From positions 620,001 through 684,000 of the forward strand of contig NZ_FOQV01000002.1 of the NCBI RefSeq assembly GCF_900113835.1: DNA of 64,000 nt. Direction: 5' to 3'. The translations under genes were made by a program, and so were the position numbers. Numbering within the stretch: position 1 is the stretch's first letter; the number at the start of each line of letters is the position of its first letter. Shown here piece by piece: positions 7,270 to 17,069 of the stretch. The DNA is from Allobosea sp. OK403 (GTDB taxonomy: Bacteria > Pseudomonadota > Alphaproteobacteria > Rhizobiales > Beijerinckiaceae). The notes under the pieces are model-generated. The model saw nothing but the letters and a program-made list of their open reading frames with translations, searched no databases and had not been told where the DNA came from.

Positions 7270-9261
7270 ATGGCTCTGCATCAGACAGTCTACAAGATAG
7301 CCGACAGCACATGGTGGCAGCGTAAGGGCTCCTATGCGCGCACAGCGACACGGTTGTGCTTTTGGCTGGCGACCCCGCACCGGATGTCCCGGCGTCTGGA
7401 ATTGGCCCGGCAGCGCTACTCGAGCGGCGGCTGGCCGGCAGTGGGCGACCTGCTAGCGGCCCCCTTCGCGCCTCCGGCCCAGCGGCGGCCGGGCGGCTCT
7501 TCCTACAGCAAATGGATTGCGTCCTACGACACATTGAGCGCCGCCGACCGGTCTGCGATCCGCCGCCATATCGCGGCAATGCCGCGCCGCCCGCTGATTT
7601 CGGTGGTGGTTCCGGCCTATCAGACGCCTGCACGCGTCCTGCGCGAAACGATCGAGTCGGTCCGGGGCCAGGTCTATCCGCATTGGGAGCTTTGCATCGC
7701 CGACGACGCATCGCCCTCCAGCCAGGTCACCGACATCCTGCGCGAGCAAGCCGCGCTGGACTCGCGCATTCGCTGGATTCGACGCGAGACAAACGGCGGC
7801 ATCGCGGAGGCGACCAATAGTGCGCTCGCGCTCGCAACGGGCGAATTCGTCGCCCTGCTCGACCATGACGACCTCCTGGCGGAACGGGCTCTCTATGAAA
7901 TCGCCGCCGAGCTGGAGCGGCATCCCGGGACCGATCTCCTCTTTTCCGACGAGGACAAGGTCGATGAGGCGGGCCGGCGCAGCGAGCCCTATTTCAAGCC
8001 GGAATACAGTTACGATCTGTTGCTGGGCCAGAACCTGATCAACCATCTCGCGGTCTACCGCAGGGCCTTGCTCGAGCGGGTCGGCGGACTCGATCCATCC
8101 CTGGACGGCAGCCAGGACTACGATCTCGCCTTGCGCGCGATCGAAGCGATCGATCCAAGCCGCATCAGGCATATTCCGTTCGTTCTGTATCACTGGCGGC
8201 AGGAATCCGGCGGCAGTTCTTTCTCGCAGCGGCGCCTGGAAGCCTGCCTGCGCAATGCCCGCATGGCCGTGAGGCGGCATCTCGACCGCATGGGGCACAG
8301 CGCTGCCAAGGTCTCGGAAGCGCCGCTCGCCAGGATATGGAACCGCGTCGAATGGCCGGTTCCCGATCCCGCGCCCCTCGTCACGGTCATCGTGCCGACG
8401 CGTGATCGCGCCGCACTTCTGCGCAGCTGCATGGAGGGGCTATTGCAGAAGACGGCCTATCCCGCGCTCGAGATCATCGTCGTCGACAATGGCAGCGTCG
8501 AGGACGATGCGCTGGCTCTCCTGGACACCCTCGAGCAGGACGAAAGCGTGCGCATCCTGCGCATCGACGGGGAGTTCAACTACTCCGCCCTGAACAATGT
8601 CGCCGTCCGCCAGGCGCGGGGCGATATCCTGCTCCTGCTCAACAACGACATCGAGGTCATCGCCGATGACTGGCTCAACGAGCTCGTCAGCCTCGCGGTC
8701 CGGCCCGATATCGGCGCTGTCGGCGCAAAGCTCCTCTACGGCAGCGGAAAGATCCAGCATGCCGGGGTCAGGCTCGGCGCCGGCTCATTCGACGGCGGCC
8801 CGGGCATCGCCGGCCATATCGGCCTGTTCCGCAGCGCCACGGATCCCGGCTATTTCGGCCATCTCGGCCTGACCCGGGACGTCGGCGCCGTCACAGGGGC
8901 CTGCCTGGCGATTCGCCGCGAGGTCTACGAGGCTGTCGGAGGCCTGGACGACACCAGGCTCAAGGTCGCCTTCAACGACGTCGACCTGTGCATGAAGGTC
9001 CGCCAGCACGGCCTGCGCGTCGTCTGGACGCCCAATGCCGTACTCTACCATCTCGAATCGGCTTCGCGTCCCTCTGACGACAGGCCGGACACCCGCGACC
9101 GCTTCCACCGCGAATGCCGCTTCATGCAGGCGTCCTGGCGCGGCGAGCTGCTGAACGATCCGTTCTACAGCCCCAATTTCGACAATGCCGCCGAGGATTT
9201 CGCGCTCGCATGGCCGCCGCGACAGCGGACGTCCTGGGAGCGATGGCGCAATCTCAGATGA
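7270..9261 (+). CDS. Two-domain family 2 glycosyltransferase
   Basis: Probable cell-surface polysaccharide glycosyltransferase with two GT-A domains in tandem (663 residues). Domain 1 (about 108-300) shows SVVVPAYQ, DDAS and the DXD-like LDHDD; domain 2 (about 370-600) shows TVIVPTRD, VVDNGS and LLNNDIE, as in RfbF-type rhamnosyltransferases. The N-terminal 100 residues are basic and not recognised. I prefer the ATG at 7270 (GAGG five bases upstream) over the TTG at 7231. It stands alone on the plus strand, flanked by palindromic repeats, with no other polysaccharide gene nearby, so its substrate cannot be inferred. Confidence 0.88.
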   Translation: MALHQTVYKIADSTWWQRKGSYARTATRLCFWLATPHRMSRRLELARQRYSSGGWPAVGDLLAAPFAPPAQRRPGGSSYSKWIASYDTLSAADRSAIRRHIAAMPRRPLISVVVPAYQTPARVLRETIESVRGQVYPHWELCIADDASPSSQVTDILREQAALDSRIRWIRRETNGGIAEATNSALALATGEFVALLDHDDLLAERALYEIAAELERHPGTDLLFSDEDKVDEAGRRSEPYFKPEYSYDLLLGQNLINHLAVYRRALLERVGGLDPSLDGSQDYDLALRAIEAIDPSRIRHIPFVLYHWRQESGGSSFSQRRLEACLRNARMAVRRHLDRMGHSAAKVSEAPLARIWNRVEWPVPDPAPLVTVIVPTRDRAALLRSCMEGLLQKTAYPALEIIVVDNGSVEDDALALLDTLEQDESVRILRIDGEFNYSALNNVAVRQARGDILLLLNNDIEVIADDWLNELVSLAVRPDIGAVGAKLLYGSGKIQHAGVRLGAGSFDGGPGIAGHIGLFRSATDPGYFGHLGLTRDVGAVTGACLAIRREVYEAVGGLDDTRLKVAFNDVDLCMKVRQHGLRVVWTPNAVLYHLESASRPSDDRPDTRDRFHRECRFMQASWRGELLNDPFYSPNFDNAAEDFALAWPPRQRTSWERWRNLR

Positions 9262-9354
9262 GGAGGCAAGCCCACCGACGCCCCTGCCTCGAAGGAAGCA
9301 GGCCTACGGCATATATCTGCCCGGAGCCTGCGATCGACAGCTCGGGTTAGGAGC

Positions 9355-9458
9355 GAGAGCATTTCCGCGCATCTCCGAAACGCGAAAATGCTCTAGCTTC
9401 TTGTTTTATCGCATTGTCTTCACGCGAACCGGTGCCCACTTCGCTCGAAAATGCTCTA
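9355..9458. repeat. REP-like palindromic element (AGAGC family)
   Basis: Two linked imperfect palindromes: AGAGCATTTCCGCGC to GCGAAAATGCTCTA, then a conserved arm ACGCGAACCGGTGCCCACTT leading to CGAAAATGCTCTA. The same layout recurs at 41307-41410 and, inverted, at 44092-44195. It sits between convergent genes and touches the stop codon of the minus-strand gene. Confidence 0.7.
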
Positions 9459-10004
9459 CCGCTTGCAGGGCTTTTTCATGAAGGAGCCGCAGTCATAGGG
9501 CTGCGAAAGCTGGCTGCGGACCGTGTAGTCCTTGCCCTCCATCCGGTTGACGATGTCGTCGATGCGCCAGCGCCCATCCTCCAGCTTCATCCGGAAGGTG
9601 ACGCGCACCGGGCCGAAGCTGATGAAGTCGGCGAAGACCGTAGCGCTCGCGACCGAGCGCTCGGCGACGGTGACGCGCAGTTGCTTGACCTCGCCATCCT
9701 GCCCGCTGATGAAGGGATCAGAGCCGATATTGCCCTGATCTCCGCTCTCTTTCATGAATTGCTCGTCACGCGCGAACAGCGCCGAGAGCTCCTTGGTCAT
9801 CAATCGCTGCCGGTGCGGCGGCCGGAAGGGCGGCTGGGCGACCTTGCCGGCCTCGATGTCGGCAAGCTCGCGGATCGTGATCGCATAGGCCTCGCGGACC
9901 GTGGCTTCGGGTGAGGTTTCAGCCGCATAGGCCGCCCCTGGCCCGACAGCCGGCAGCAGCGTCAACGCCATCGCCAGCCGAGCAAACCTAATCGTCGACA
10001 GCAT
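9456..10004 (-). CDS. Secreted protein of unknown function downstream of ruvB
   Basis: A 182-residue product with a clear signal peptide (cleavage probably after AYAA, about residue 28) and a predicted mixed alpha/beta periplasmic domain. The C-terminus has YDCGSFMKKPCKR with two Cys that could form a disulfide. An NTF2-like fold is possible from the pattern near RMKLEDGRWRIDDIVNR, but I do not recognise the family. The start ATG shares one base with the ruvB stop (TGATG) and follows an AGGAGG site, so it is co-translated with ruvB. Confidence 0.7.
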   Translation of the reverse strand: MLSTIRFARLAMALTLLPAVGPGAAYAAETSPEATVREAYAITIRELADIEAGKVAQPPFRPPHRQRLMTKELSALFARDEQFMKESGDQGNIGSDPFISGQDGEVKQLRVTVAERSVASATVFADFISFGPVRVTFRMKLEDGRWRIDDIVNRMEGKDYTVRSQLSQPYDCGSFMKKPCKR

Positions 10005-11056
10005 CACTCCTCCTCGCCATCCCCGAACAGCCCGAACTGCGCCGTCTCGCGCGCCGGCTCCGGCATGCCGAGATGCCGGAATGCATGCGGCGTCAGAAGC
10101 CTGCCGCGCGGGGTGCGCTGGATAAAGCCCTGCTGCAGCAGGAACGGCTCGATGATCTCCTCGATCGCATCGCGCGGCTCCGAAAGCGAGGCGGCGATCG
10201 TCTCGATCCCGACCGGGCCGCCGCCGAAATTGATCGCGACCATGGTGAGGTAGCGCCGGTCCATCTGGTCTAGGCCGATCGCATCGACATCGAGCAGATG
10301 CAGCGCCTTGTCGGCGACCGAGCGCGTGACGATGGCGTCTCCGTCGACGATGGCGAAGTCGCGCACACGCCTGAGCAGACGCCCGGCGATGCGCGGAGTG
10401 CCGCGGGAACGCTTGGCGATCTCATTGGCGCCGTCATCGGACATCGGCACGCCGAGCACGCGGGCGCCACGCGCGACGATGCCCTGCAATTCCTCGACCG
10501 TGTAGAACTGGAGGCGGATCGGGATGCCGAAGCGGTCGCGCAGCGGCGTGGTCAACAGGCCGGCCCGGGTGGTCGCGCCGACCAGGGTGAATTTGGGCAG
10601 GTCGATCTTGACCGAGCGCGCGGCCGGCCCCTCGCCGATGATCAGATCGAGCTGATAATCCTCCATCGCCGGATAGAGGATTTCCTCGACCGCCGGGCTG
10701 AGTCGGTGGATCTCGTCGATGAAGAGCACGTCGCGCTCCTCGAGATTGGTGAGCTGCGCCGCGAGATCGCCGGCCTTGGCGATGACAGGCCCCGAGGTCG
10801 AGCGGAAATTGACGCCGAGCTCGCGCGCCACGATCTGCGCCAGCGTGGTCTTCCCCAGCCCTGGCGGCCCGACGAAGAGGACGTGGTCGAGCGCATCGCC
10901 GCGCGACTTGGCGGCGTTGATGAAGACCTGGAGATTGGCCCGCGCCGCCGCCTGGCCGGTGAAATCGGCAAGCGAGAGCGGCCGCAGCGAGCTCTCGCTG
11001 TCGTCGTCGCGGCGGTCGGCTGTCATCAGGCCGGGACGGCGCGGCGCATCGCTCAC
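10004..11056 (-). CDS. ruvB: Holliday junction branch migration helicase RuvB
   Basis: AAA+ ATPase motor of the RuvAB complex that drives branch migration of Holliday junctions. The 350 residues contain Walker [10 protein letters not shown] (near residue 63), Walker B FIDEIHR, sensor region [18 protein letters not shown], and a C-terminal winged helix ([17 protein letters not shown]). The start is a GTG overlapping the stop of the upstream GNAT gene (GTGA). Family length is normal. Confidence 0.97.
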   Translation of the reverse strand: MSDAPRRPGLMTADRRDDDSESSLRPLSLADFTGQAAARANLQVFINAAKSRGDALDHVLFVGPPGLGKTTLAQIVARELGVNFRSTSGPVIAKAGDLAAQLTNLEERDVLFIDEIHRLSPAVEEILYPAMEDYQLDLIIGEGPAARSVKIDLPKFTLVGATTRAGLLTTPLRDRFGIPIRLQFYTVEELQGIVARGARVLGVPMSDDGANEIAKRSRGTPRIAGRLLRRVRDFAIVDGDAIVTRSVADKALHLLDVDAIGLDQMDRRYLTMVAINFGGGPVGIETIAASLSEPRDAIEEIIEPFLLQQGFIQRTPRGRLLTPHAFRHLGMPEPARETAQFGLFGDGEEE

Positions 11057-11541
11057 AATTCAATCTCCAATTCGAGCGCGTCGCGCACGGGCAGGCCCTG
11101 ATAGCCCGTCTTGATGATCGTCGGGATCACCGAGCGATAGGCGTCGATCGCCTCGACATAAAGCCCCGAGAAGCGAAAGCCGCATTTCTGGTAGAAGGCG
11201 AGGCCGGGCATGTTGTCATTGGTCAGCATCGCCCGCAGCTTGACCGCCCCCTTGGCCTTGGCCGCGGCCTTGACCGCGTCGAGAAGCTGAATCGCCGCGC
11301 CTTGCGCCGGAGCGACGGAGTGCAACGCACAGAGCAGTGCGACGTCGCCGCGCATGGTCCAGCTCGCATAGGCCATCGCCTCGCCATCCGGCGCGAAGAC
11401 ACCGAGCAGATCGAGCTCGGCGCAATCATAGACATGCAGGCCGATCATCATGCTGCGCGAGCCCCAGCTCGCCATCATCAGCGCCAGGAACGCGCTCTTG
11501 TCCTCGACGTCGCGGATGATGCCGGCGCCGGGTGCGCTCAC
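11053..11541 (-). CDS. GNAT-family N-acetyltransferase inserted between ruvA and ruvB
   Basis: The 162 residues fit a GNAT fold: central strands ([22 protein letters not shown]), an acetyl-CoA binding helix region ([18 protein letters not shown]), and the typical ending [15 protein letters not shown]. The substrate is unknown. It overlaps ruvA upstream and ruvB downstream by four bases each (GTGA at both), so it is an integral operon member and not a recent random insertion. Confidence 0.8.
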   Translation of the reverse strand: MSAPGAGIIRDVEDKSAFLALMMASWGSRSMMIGLHVYDCAELDLLGVFAPDGEAMAYASWTMRGDVALLCALHSVAPAQGAAIQLLDAVKAAAKAKGAVKLRAMLTNDNMPGLAFYQKCGFRFSGLYVEAIDAYRSVIPTIIKTGYQGLPVRDALELEIEL

Positions 11542-12155
11542 TTCGCCAATTCCTTCAGCCCGAGTTTGATGAGCTGCGCCGTGCCGGCCCCCTCGCCCGC
11601 CGCCCGCGACGCCGCCGCCACGGCCGCCACGGCCTGCGCCTGCGGGTAGCCGAGATTGGACAGCGCCGAGACCGCATCCGCCACCGGCTGCGGCAGTTTC
11701 CTGTCCTCCAGCGCACCAGCGAGCTGCGCCACACCGGGATCGATATGGCCGAAGGCCGGGGCCTTGTCCTTGAGCTCGGCGCAGATGCGCTGGGCGAGCT
11801 TGGGCCCGACGCCGGAGGCGCGCGCCACGGCCGCCTTGTCGTTGGTGGCGATCGCGGTCGCCAGCGCGCCAGGCTCCAGGATCGACAGGATCGCAAGCGC
11901 GACCTTGGCGCCGACGCCCTGCACCATCTGCATCAACCGGAACCAGTCGCGCTCATTGTCGGACAGGAAACCGTAGAGCCGGATCGCATCCTCGCGCACA
12001 TGCGTCTCGATCGAGAGCGCCGCCGCCTCGCCGGGCTTGGGCAGGCGCTGCAGGGTCTTCGACGAGCATTGCACGACATAGCCGACGCCCTGCACGTCGA
12101 GGATGACGAAATCCTCACCATAGGAATCGATCAGGCCCTTGAGCTTACCGATCAT
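11538..12155 (-). CDS. ruvA: Holliday junction branch migration protein RuvA
   Basis: Tetrameric junction-binding partner of RuvB. The 205 residues begin [21 protein letters not shown] (OB-fold domain I), followed by helix-hairpin-helix motifs ([17 protein letters not shown] and [16 protein letters not shown]) and a C-terminal domain III of about 50 residues that contacts RuvB. It lies 42 bases after ruvC, in one operon. Confidence 0.96.
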   Translation of the reverse strand: MIGKLKGLIDSYGEDFVILDVQGVGYVVQCSSKTLQRLPKPGEAAALSIETHVREDAIRLYGFLSDNERDWFRLMQMVQGVGAKVALAILSILEPGALATAIATNDKAAVARASGVGPKLAQRICAELKDKAPAFGHIDPGVAQLAGALEDRKLPQPVADAVSALSNLGYPQAQAVAAVAAASRAAGEGAGTAQLIKLGLKELAK

Positions 12156-12197
12156 CGAAGGCCTCGCCGCTTAGAGCTGGATACAAGCTGTAGCGCC

Positions 12198-12713
12198 TCA
12201 CGCGGAAGCCCGCATCTGCGCGACCAGGGTCCGCATGCCGCGATGCTGGGCATGACAAATCGCGACCGCCAGCGCATCGGCCGCATCCGCGGATTTCGTC
12301 TCCGCCTTGGGCAGCAACACGCGGATCATCATCTGGACCTGCTTCTTGTCGGCATGGCCGACGCCGACCACCGTCTTCTTGACGAGGTTGGCCGCATATT
12401 CCGCCACGTCCAACCCCGCCAACGCCGGCACGACCAGGGCGATACCGCGTGCCTGGCCGAGCTTCAGCGCCGATTGCGGGTCGCGGTTGACGAAGGTCTC
12501 CTCGACCGCGACTTCGTCGGGCGTCCAGGTCGCGATCACGCGGCTGATGCCCTCATGCAATTGCCGCAGCCTTTCGCCCAGCGAAAGCGTGCCGTCGCTC
12601 TCGACGCAGCCGCAGGCGATGAAGCTGAGCTTGCTGCCTTCCGAAACGACGATGCCCCAGCCAGTCTTCCGGAGACCGGGGTCGAGACCAAGAATGCGAA
12701 TCGGAGCTGCCAT
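12198..12713 (-). CDS. ruvC: Holliday junction resolvase RuvC
   Basis: Endonuclease that cuts Holliday junctions symmetrically. The 171 residues carry the acidic metal-binding residues: Asp11 in [14 protein letters not shown], Glu in AVEETFVN (about 70), and the C-terminal Asp pair in [14 protein letters not shown] (about 140-144). First gene of the ruvC-ruvA-GNAT-ruvB operon. Confidence 0.96.
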   Translation of the reverse strand: MAAPIRILGLDPGLRKTGWGIVVSEGSKLSFIACGCVESDGTLSLGERLRQLHEGISRVIATWTPDEVAVEETFVNRDPQSALKLGQARGIALVVPALAGLDVAEYAANLVKKTVVGVGHADKKQVQMMIRVLLPKAETKSADAADALAVAICHAQHRGMRTLVAQMRASA

Positions 12714-12870
12714 GTGAAGTTGAGCCTAAACCGTGGACACCCTTTGTTCCATCTCCGTCCTAACGATCGATGACCGGCGCGCATCGATCGCATCACAAGG
12801 AAAGGGTTGCCCGCAGCCGGAGATCCATGTTGGTGCGAAGAGAACTTTCTTCTCCTCTCGCGCTGTGCAG

Positions 12871-13650
12871 ATGAACGACCTCCTGAACGCGCTCCTTCCC
12901 GGCATTTCGACTTCCGGACTGGCGATCCTGCTGGCGGCCACCGCCCTCGGCGGAATCGTGCGCGGCTTCACCGGCTTCGGCTTCGCCATGGTCTTCATGC
13001 CGCTGGCGAGCATCGTGCTCGGGCCGGTCGCGGCGTTGGGGCTGATCTGGTTCATCGACCTGCCCTATGCGCTGCCGCTGGCGGCACGCAGCGCCAAGAA
13101 CGCCGAATGGCGCGAGGTGTTGCCGCTGCTCGCCACCGCGACGCTGGCGCTGCCGGCCGGCATCTGGCTCCTGATCTGGCTCGATCGCGAGACCATGCGC
13201 TGGATCCTGGCCGGGCTCGTGCTCACCGCCGTCGCGCTGATGGCCTCCGGCTGGCGCTATCACGGCCGGCCGGGCATCCCGCTTTCGCTCGGCGTCGGTG
13301 TATTGTCGGGGTTGTTCAACGGCATGGCGAGCATCGGCGGCATGCCGCTCGCGGTGTTCTGGCTGGGCGCGCAGCGCAATGACAAGCATAAGACGCGCGC
13401 CAATCTGCAAACCTTCTTCGGCATATCGACACTGATCGGCGGCACGATCCTGTGGCTGAACGGCATCCTGACGACCGGGGCCGCGCTGATGGCGCTGCCG
13501 CTCTGCGCCGTCTATGGCGTGGGTCTCTGGGCCGGCACGCATGGCTTCAGGCTGGCCTCGGACGCCGCCTTCCACCGCATCGCCTATCTCGTCATTTTCC
13601 TGAGCGCGCTGGTCAGCCTGCCGGTATGGGACGGGTTGATCGGGCGCTGA
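12871..13650 (+). CDS. TSUP (TauE/SafE) family membrane permease
   Basis: Probable sulfite/organosulfonate exporter-type permease. The 259-residue product is mostly hydrophobic with about eight membrane helices in two halves; GIVRGFTGFGFAMVFMPL near the N-terminus and GLFNGMASIGGMPLAVFWLG in the second half are the paired motifs of the family. The chosen ATG gives the normal length; the frame extends to 12733 without family features and without a clear ribosome binding site. It is divergent from ruvC. Confidence 0.85.
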   Translation: MNDLLNALLPGISTSGLAILLAATALGGIVRGFTGFGFAMVFMPLASIVLGPVAALGLIWFIDLPYALPLAARSAKNAEWREVLPLLATATLALPAGIWLLIWLDRETMRWILAGLVLTAVALMASGWRYHGRPGIPLSLGVGVLSGLFNGMASIGGMPLAVFWLGAQRNDKHKTRANLQTFFGISTLIGGTILWLNGILTTGAALMALPLCAVYGVGLWAGTHGFRLASDAAFHRIAYLVIFLSALVSLPVWDGLIGR

Positions 13651-13658
13651 GCCGCGCC

Positions 13659-13752
13659 CGTCATGCTCGCCCTTGTGGCGAGCATCCACGTCTTGGCCAC
13701 TGCACTCGGCAGATGAAGGCGTGGATGGTCGGGACAAGCCCGACCATGACGC
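13659..13752. repeat. Dispersed palindromic repeat (CGTCATGCTCG type)
   Basis: Begins CGTCATGCTCGCCCTTGTGG and ends GACAAGCCCGACCATGACG, giving imperfectly complementary ends. It lies between the convergent TSUP and yebC genes. Such elements are common in Hyphomicrobiales intergenic DNA; no frame is supported in it. Confidence 0.5.
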
Positions 13753-13785
13753 GAAGGCATCACCCGAAAATGACGGCGTAGCCCC

Positions 13786-14535
13786 TCAAGCCATGCCGAG
13801 CTTGGCCATCACCTCGTCGGCGATCTCGAAATTGGCGAAGACGTTCTGGACGTCGTCGTCATTGTCGAGCGCTTCCATCAAACGCATCATCGAGGCGGCC
13901 TTTTCCTCGTCGAGCGGAGCCGTCGTCGTCGGCCGCCAGACCGGCTTGGCCGAAGCCGGCGCGCCCAGCGCCGCCTCCAGCGCCTTCGAGACCTCGTTCA
14001 ACGCATCGAAAGCGCACAGGATAGTGTGGCCGCTCTCGTCGGTGATGACATCGTCGGCCCCAGCCTCGATCGCCGCCTCCATGAGCTTGTCGGCATCGCC
14101 CGCCTCAACAGGATAGCTGATCTCGCCGACGCGGTTGAACATGAACGAGACGGAGTTGCTCTCGCCCATCGCCCCGCCCGATTTGGTGAAATAGGAGCGG
14201 ACGGCGGATGCGGTGCGGTTGCGATTGTCGGTCAGCGCCTCGACGATGACGGCAGCGCCGCCCGGCCCGTAGCCCTCGTAGCGGACCTCGTCATAGTTAT
14301 CGCCCTCACCGCCGGCCGCCTTGTTGATGGCGCGCTGGATATTGTCCTTGGGCATGTTCTCGGCGCGCGCGGCCAGCACGGCCATGCGCAGGCGCGGGTT
14401 CATGTTCGGATCGGGCATGCCCATCTTGGCGGCGACTGTGATTTCGCGGCCCAGCTTCGAGAACAGCTTGGCGCGCACGGCGTCCTGCTTGCCCTTGCGG
14501 TGCATGATGTTCTTGAACTGGGAATGGCCGGCCAT
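13786..14535 (-). CDS. yebC: YebC/PmpR family protein (TACO1-like)
   Basis: The 249 residues start with the family signature [19 protein letters not shown] and keep the three-domain YebC layout ([42 protein letters not shown]). Family members are described as transcription regulators and, more recently, as factors that help ribosomes through difficult sequences. Usually just upstream of ruvC; a TSUP gene separates the two here. Confidence 0.95.
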   Translation of the reverse strand: MAGHSQFKNIMHRKGKQDAVRAKLFSKLGREITVAAKMGMPDPNMNPRLRMAVLAARAENMPKDNIQRAINKAAGGEGDNYDEVRYEGYGPGGAAVIVEALTDNRNRTASAVRSYFTKSGGAMGESNSVSFMFNRVGEISYPVEAGDADKLMEAAIEAGADDVITDESGHTILCAFDALNEVSKALEAALGAPASAKPVWRPTTTAPLDEEKAASMMRLMEALDNDDDVQNVFANFEIADEVMAKLGMA

Positions 14536-14732
14536 GGCAATTCAGCCTCTGCTGTCACGTCTGCGCACATCGCCTAGCCCGTCTTTCGGCGGCCATGGCG
14601 GGAGACCGGCCTTATAAGCGCCGGCTTCGGCGACAGGCAAGCCACAGGACAAGAGCCACCGCAACGGCCCCAGCGAGCCGCAATTGCGCATGATCGTCCC
14701 GACCGGGCGGTTCTGTTAAGTCAATATTTGCC

Positions 14733-16169
14733 ATGAGCTTCCAGAGTCGACCGCGTGCCGATGAGCGGCGCGCCAAGAATCCGGACTTCATGACGACTCT
14801 TTCCAGCAACCCGATCGCCAGCAATCCGATCGCCGAACAGGAGACGCGCTTCCGCGCCTTCCAGATCGAACCGTTCGACCTCAAGCTGCTGCGCCAGCAA
14901 TCAGAGTTCGCAAGGACGCGGCTGCCCACGCTGCTGGAGGAGCTGCACCCCCAGTTCGAGCCCTGGCCCGAAACCGCGCAGGCACTGCGCCTGCCCGAAG
15001 TGCATGCGCTGCGCCTCGCCCACTGGATCAAGCTGGCTTCGGGCGAACTCGGCGACGGCTTCATGGAATCGGCGCATCGTCTCGCCGGCGCCTTTCATGA
15101 TCACGGCGTCCCCGCCTATGCGGTCGTCATCTGCCACGCCATCGTCTCGAACCGGATCGGAGCCGAACTGGGCCTCGACCGCGACGCGCTGCGGGCGATG
15201 AACGGCTTCTGGCGCCGCAAGGAATTCCGCCGCCGCATCGCGCTGCGCGCCGCGCTCAACAAGGCCGCCCAGCTCGATCTTGAGCTGCTGCTGGAAACCT
15301 ATGCCGAAGTGCAACGCCAGAGCGGCGAGCGCGTCAGTGCCGAATTCGCCGCCTTCGGGGTCACCGTGCGCGAGGTCGTCGGTGCGGTGAATTCCGGCGC
15401 CGGCACCGTCGAGGCCATGGCCAAGACCATGAACGGCGTGGTCCAGGACACCGGCACCCAGGCGATCGTCGCCTCGCAGGCCTCCGACGCGGCCTCGACC
15501 AATGTCCACAGCGTCGCGGGCGCGGCCGAGGAATTGTCGATCTCCCTCGATCAGGTCGCGATCGAAGTGTCGCGCGCCGCCACCATGGCCCATGACGCCA
15601 ACGCCGCCGCGCTCGAGACCGACATCATCGTCAAGAGCCTGGCGCATTCGGCGCAGACCATCGGCTCCATCGTCGAGATGATCCGCACCATCGCCGCCCA
15701 AACCAACATGCTGGCGCTGAACGCCACGATCGAGGCCGCCCGCGCCGGCGAGGCCGGGCGCGGCTTCGCGGTCGTTGCAACCGAGGTGAAGCAGCTCTCC
15801 GCCCGCACGGCGCAGGCGACCGACGAGATCGCAGCCCAGGTGCCCTCGATGCAGATGGCGACCCATGAAGCCGTCGCCGCGATCGAGCGCATCGTCTCCT
15901 TCGTCCGGCAGATGGACCAGACCACGGCCACTGTCGCCAGCGGCATCGAGGAACAGCGCGCCGCGACGCAGGAGATCGCCCGCAGCGTCAATCTCGCCGC
16001 CCAGAGCACCGAAGAGGTGGCGCAAAGCGTCAGCGGCGTCAGCCTGATGGCGCAGGAGGCCGGCAACAGCGTCGGCGACGTGCTCAACCTCGCCGGCACA
16101 TTGGCCGCCAAGGCCGCCTCGCTTGCCGATGCCTTCGATCACCTGATGCAGCGCAATCGCGCCGCCTGA
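14733..16169 (+). CDS. Soluble globin-coupled methyl-accepting chemotaxis protein
   Basis: Cytoplasmic chemoreceptor of 478 residues with no membrane helix. The N-terminal 190 residues are all-helical and resemble the protoglobin sensor domain of Hem[14 protein letters not shown] aligns with the segment holding the proximal heme His. The C-terminal half is the MCP signalling domain with the hairpin tip [31 protein letters not shown] (cut in my reading at about residues 312-345). Heme and oxygen sensing is inferred. An ATG at 14790 is an alternative start. Confidence 0.82.
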   Translation: MSFQSRPRADERRAKNPDFMTTLSSNPIASNPIAEQETRFRAFQIEPFDLKLLRQQSEFARTRLPTLLEELHPQFEPWPETAQALRLPEVHALRLAHWIKLASGELGDGFMESAHRLAGAFHDHGVPAYAVVICHAIVSNRIGAELGLDRDALRAMNGFWRRKEFRRRIALRAALNKAAQLDLELLLETYAEVQRQSGERVSAEFAAFGVTVREVVGAVNSGAGTVEAMAKTMNGVVQDTGTQAIVASQASDAASTNVHSVAGAAEELSISLDQVAIEVSRAATMAHDANAAALETDIIVKSLAHSAQTIGSIVEMIRTIAAQTNMLALNATIEAARAGEAGRGFAVVATEVKQLSARTAQATDEIAAQVPSMQMATHEAVAAIERIVSFVRQMDQTTATVASGIEEQRAATQEIARSVNLAAQSTEEVAQSVSGVSLMAQEAGNSVGDVLNLAGTLAAKAASLADAFDHLMQRNRAA

Positions 16170-16184
16170 GGCGGGCCCCCGCGG

Positions 16185-17012
16185 TCAGGCGCGCTCCCAG
16201 CCGACAGGCACCGCCTCGCTCAGATGCGGGCCCAGCCGGACTGGCCAGACCGCCTTCGCCAGCCCTGTCGCATCGTCGATCTCGACGGCGACGCCAGACA
16301 GCGTGCCCTCGCCCGTGGCGGGTTCGAGCCGCGCGCCGGGCGTCTTCTGCAGGAAACGCCGGATCGGCTCGTCCTTCTGCATGCCGAGCACCGAATCATA
16401 GTCGCCACACATGCCGGCATCGGACTGGAAGGCGGTGCCGCCAGGCAGCACGCGCGTATCGGCGGTCGGCGCATGGGTGTGGGTGCCGACGACGAGGCTC
16501 GCACGGCCATCAAGGAAATAGCCCATCGCCTGCTTCTCGCTCGTCGCCTCCGCATGGAAGTCGACGATCACCGCATCCGCGACCTCGCCCAGTGGGCAGG
16601 CCGAAATCTCCCGCGCCACAGCGGCGAAGGGATCGTCGAGGGCATCCATGAAGATGCGCCCCATCGCATTGACGACGAGCACCCGCGCGCCATTGGCAGC
16701 TTCGATCACGGTGGCGCCGCGCCCCGGCGTACCCGTCGGGTAGTTCGCGGGCCGCACCAGCCGGTCCTGCCGCTCGATGAAGACGAGCGCCTCGCGCTGA
16801 TCCCAGGAATGATTGCCGAGCGTGACCGCGTCCGCACCCGCCGCGAGCAGTTCGTCGCAGATCGCCTCGGTGATACCAAAGCCGCCCGCCGCGTTCTCGC
16901 CGTTGATCACGACGCAGTCGAGGCTCCAGCGCTGGCGCAGGGCCGGCAGACGCTCCTGCACCGCGACCCGCCCGGGACGGCCGACGATATCGCCGAGGAA
17001 GAGAAAACGCAT
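16185..17012 (-). CDS. YmdB-family metallophosphoesterase
   Basis: Calcineurin-like phosphoesterase of the YmdB/TIGR00282 group, whose members hydrolyse 2',3'-cyclic nucleotides. The 275 residues carry the metal motifs: FLGDIVGRPGR (residues 5-15), NGENAAGGFGI, TLGNHSWDQRE (NH dyad) and VVGTHTHAPTADTRVLPGGTAF (GTHTH). It lies 57 bases after the 5-FTHF cyclo-ligase gene on the same strand, an order common in this class. Confidence 0.9.
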   Translation of the reverse strand: MRFLFLGDIVGRPGRVAVQERLPALRQRWSLDCVVINGENAAGGFGITEAICDELLAAGADAVTLGNHSWDQREALVFIERQDRLVRPANYPTGTPGRGATVIEAANGARVLVVNAMGRIFMDALDDPFAAVAREISACPLGEVADAVIVDFHAEATSEKQAMGYFLDGRASLVVGTHTHAPTADTRVLPGGTAFQSDAGMCGDYDSVLGMQKDEPIRRFLQKTPGARLEPATGEGTLSGVAVEIDDATGLAKAVWPVRLGPHLSEAVPVGWERA

Positions 17013-17069
17013 GGGATGAGAACTCGGATGGCTGCGAGGCGTCCTCCGTCGCGCGAATGCGCGGCAGAA

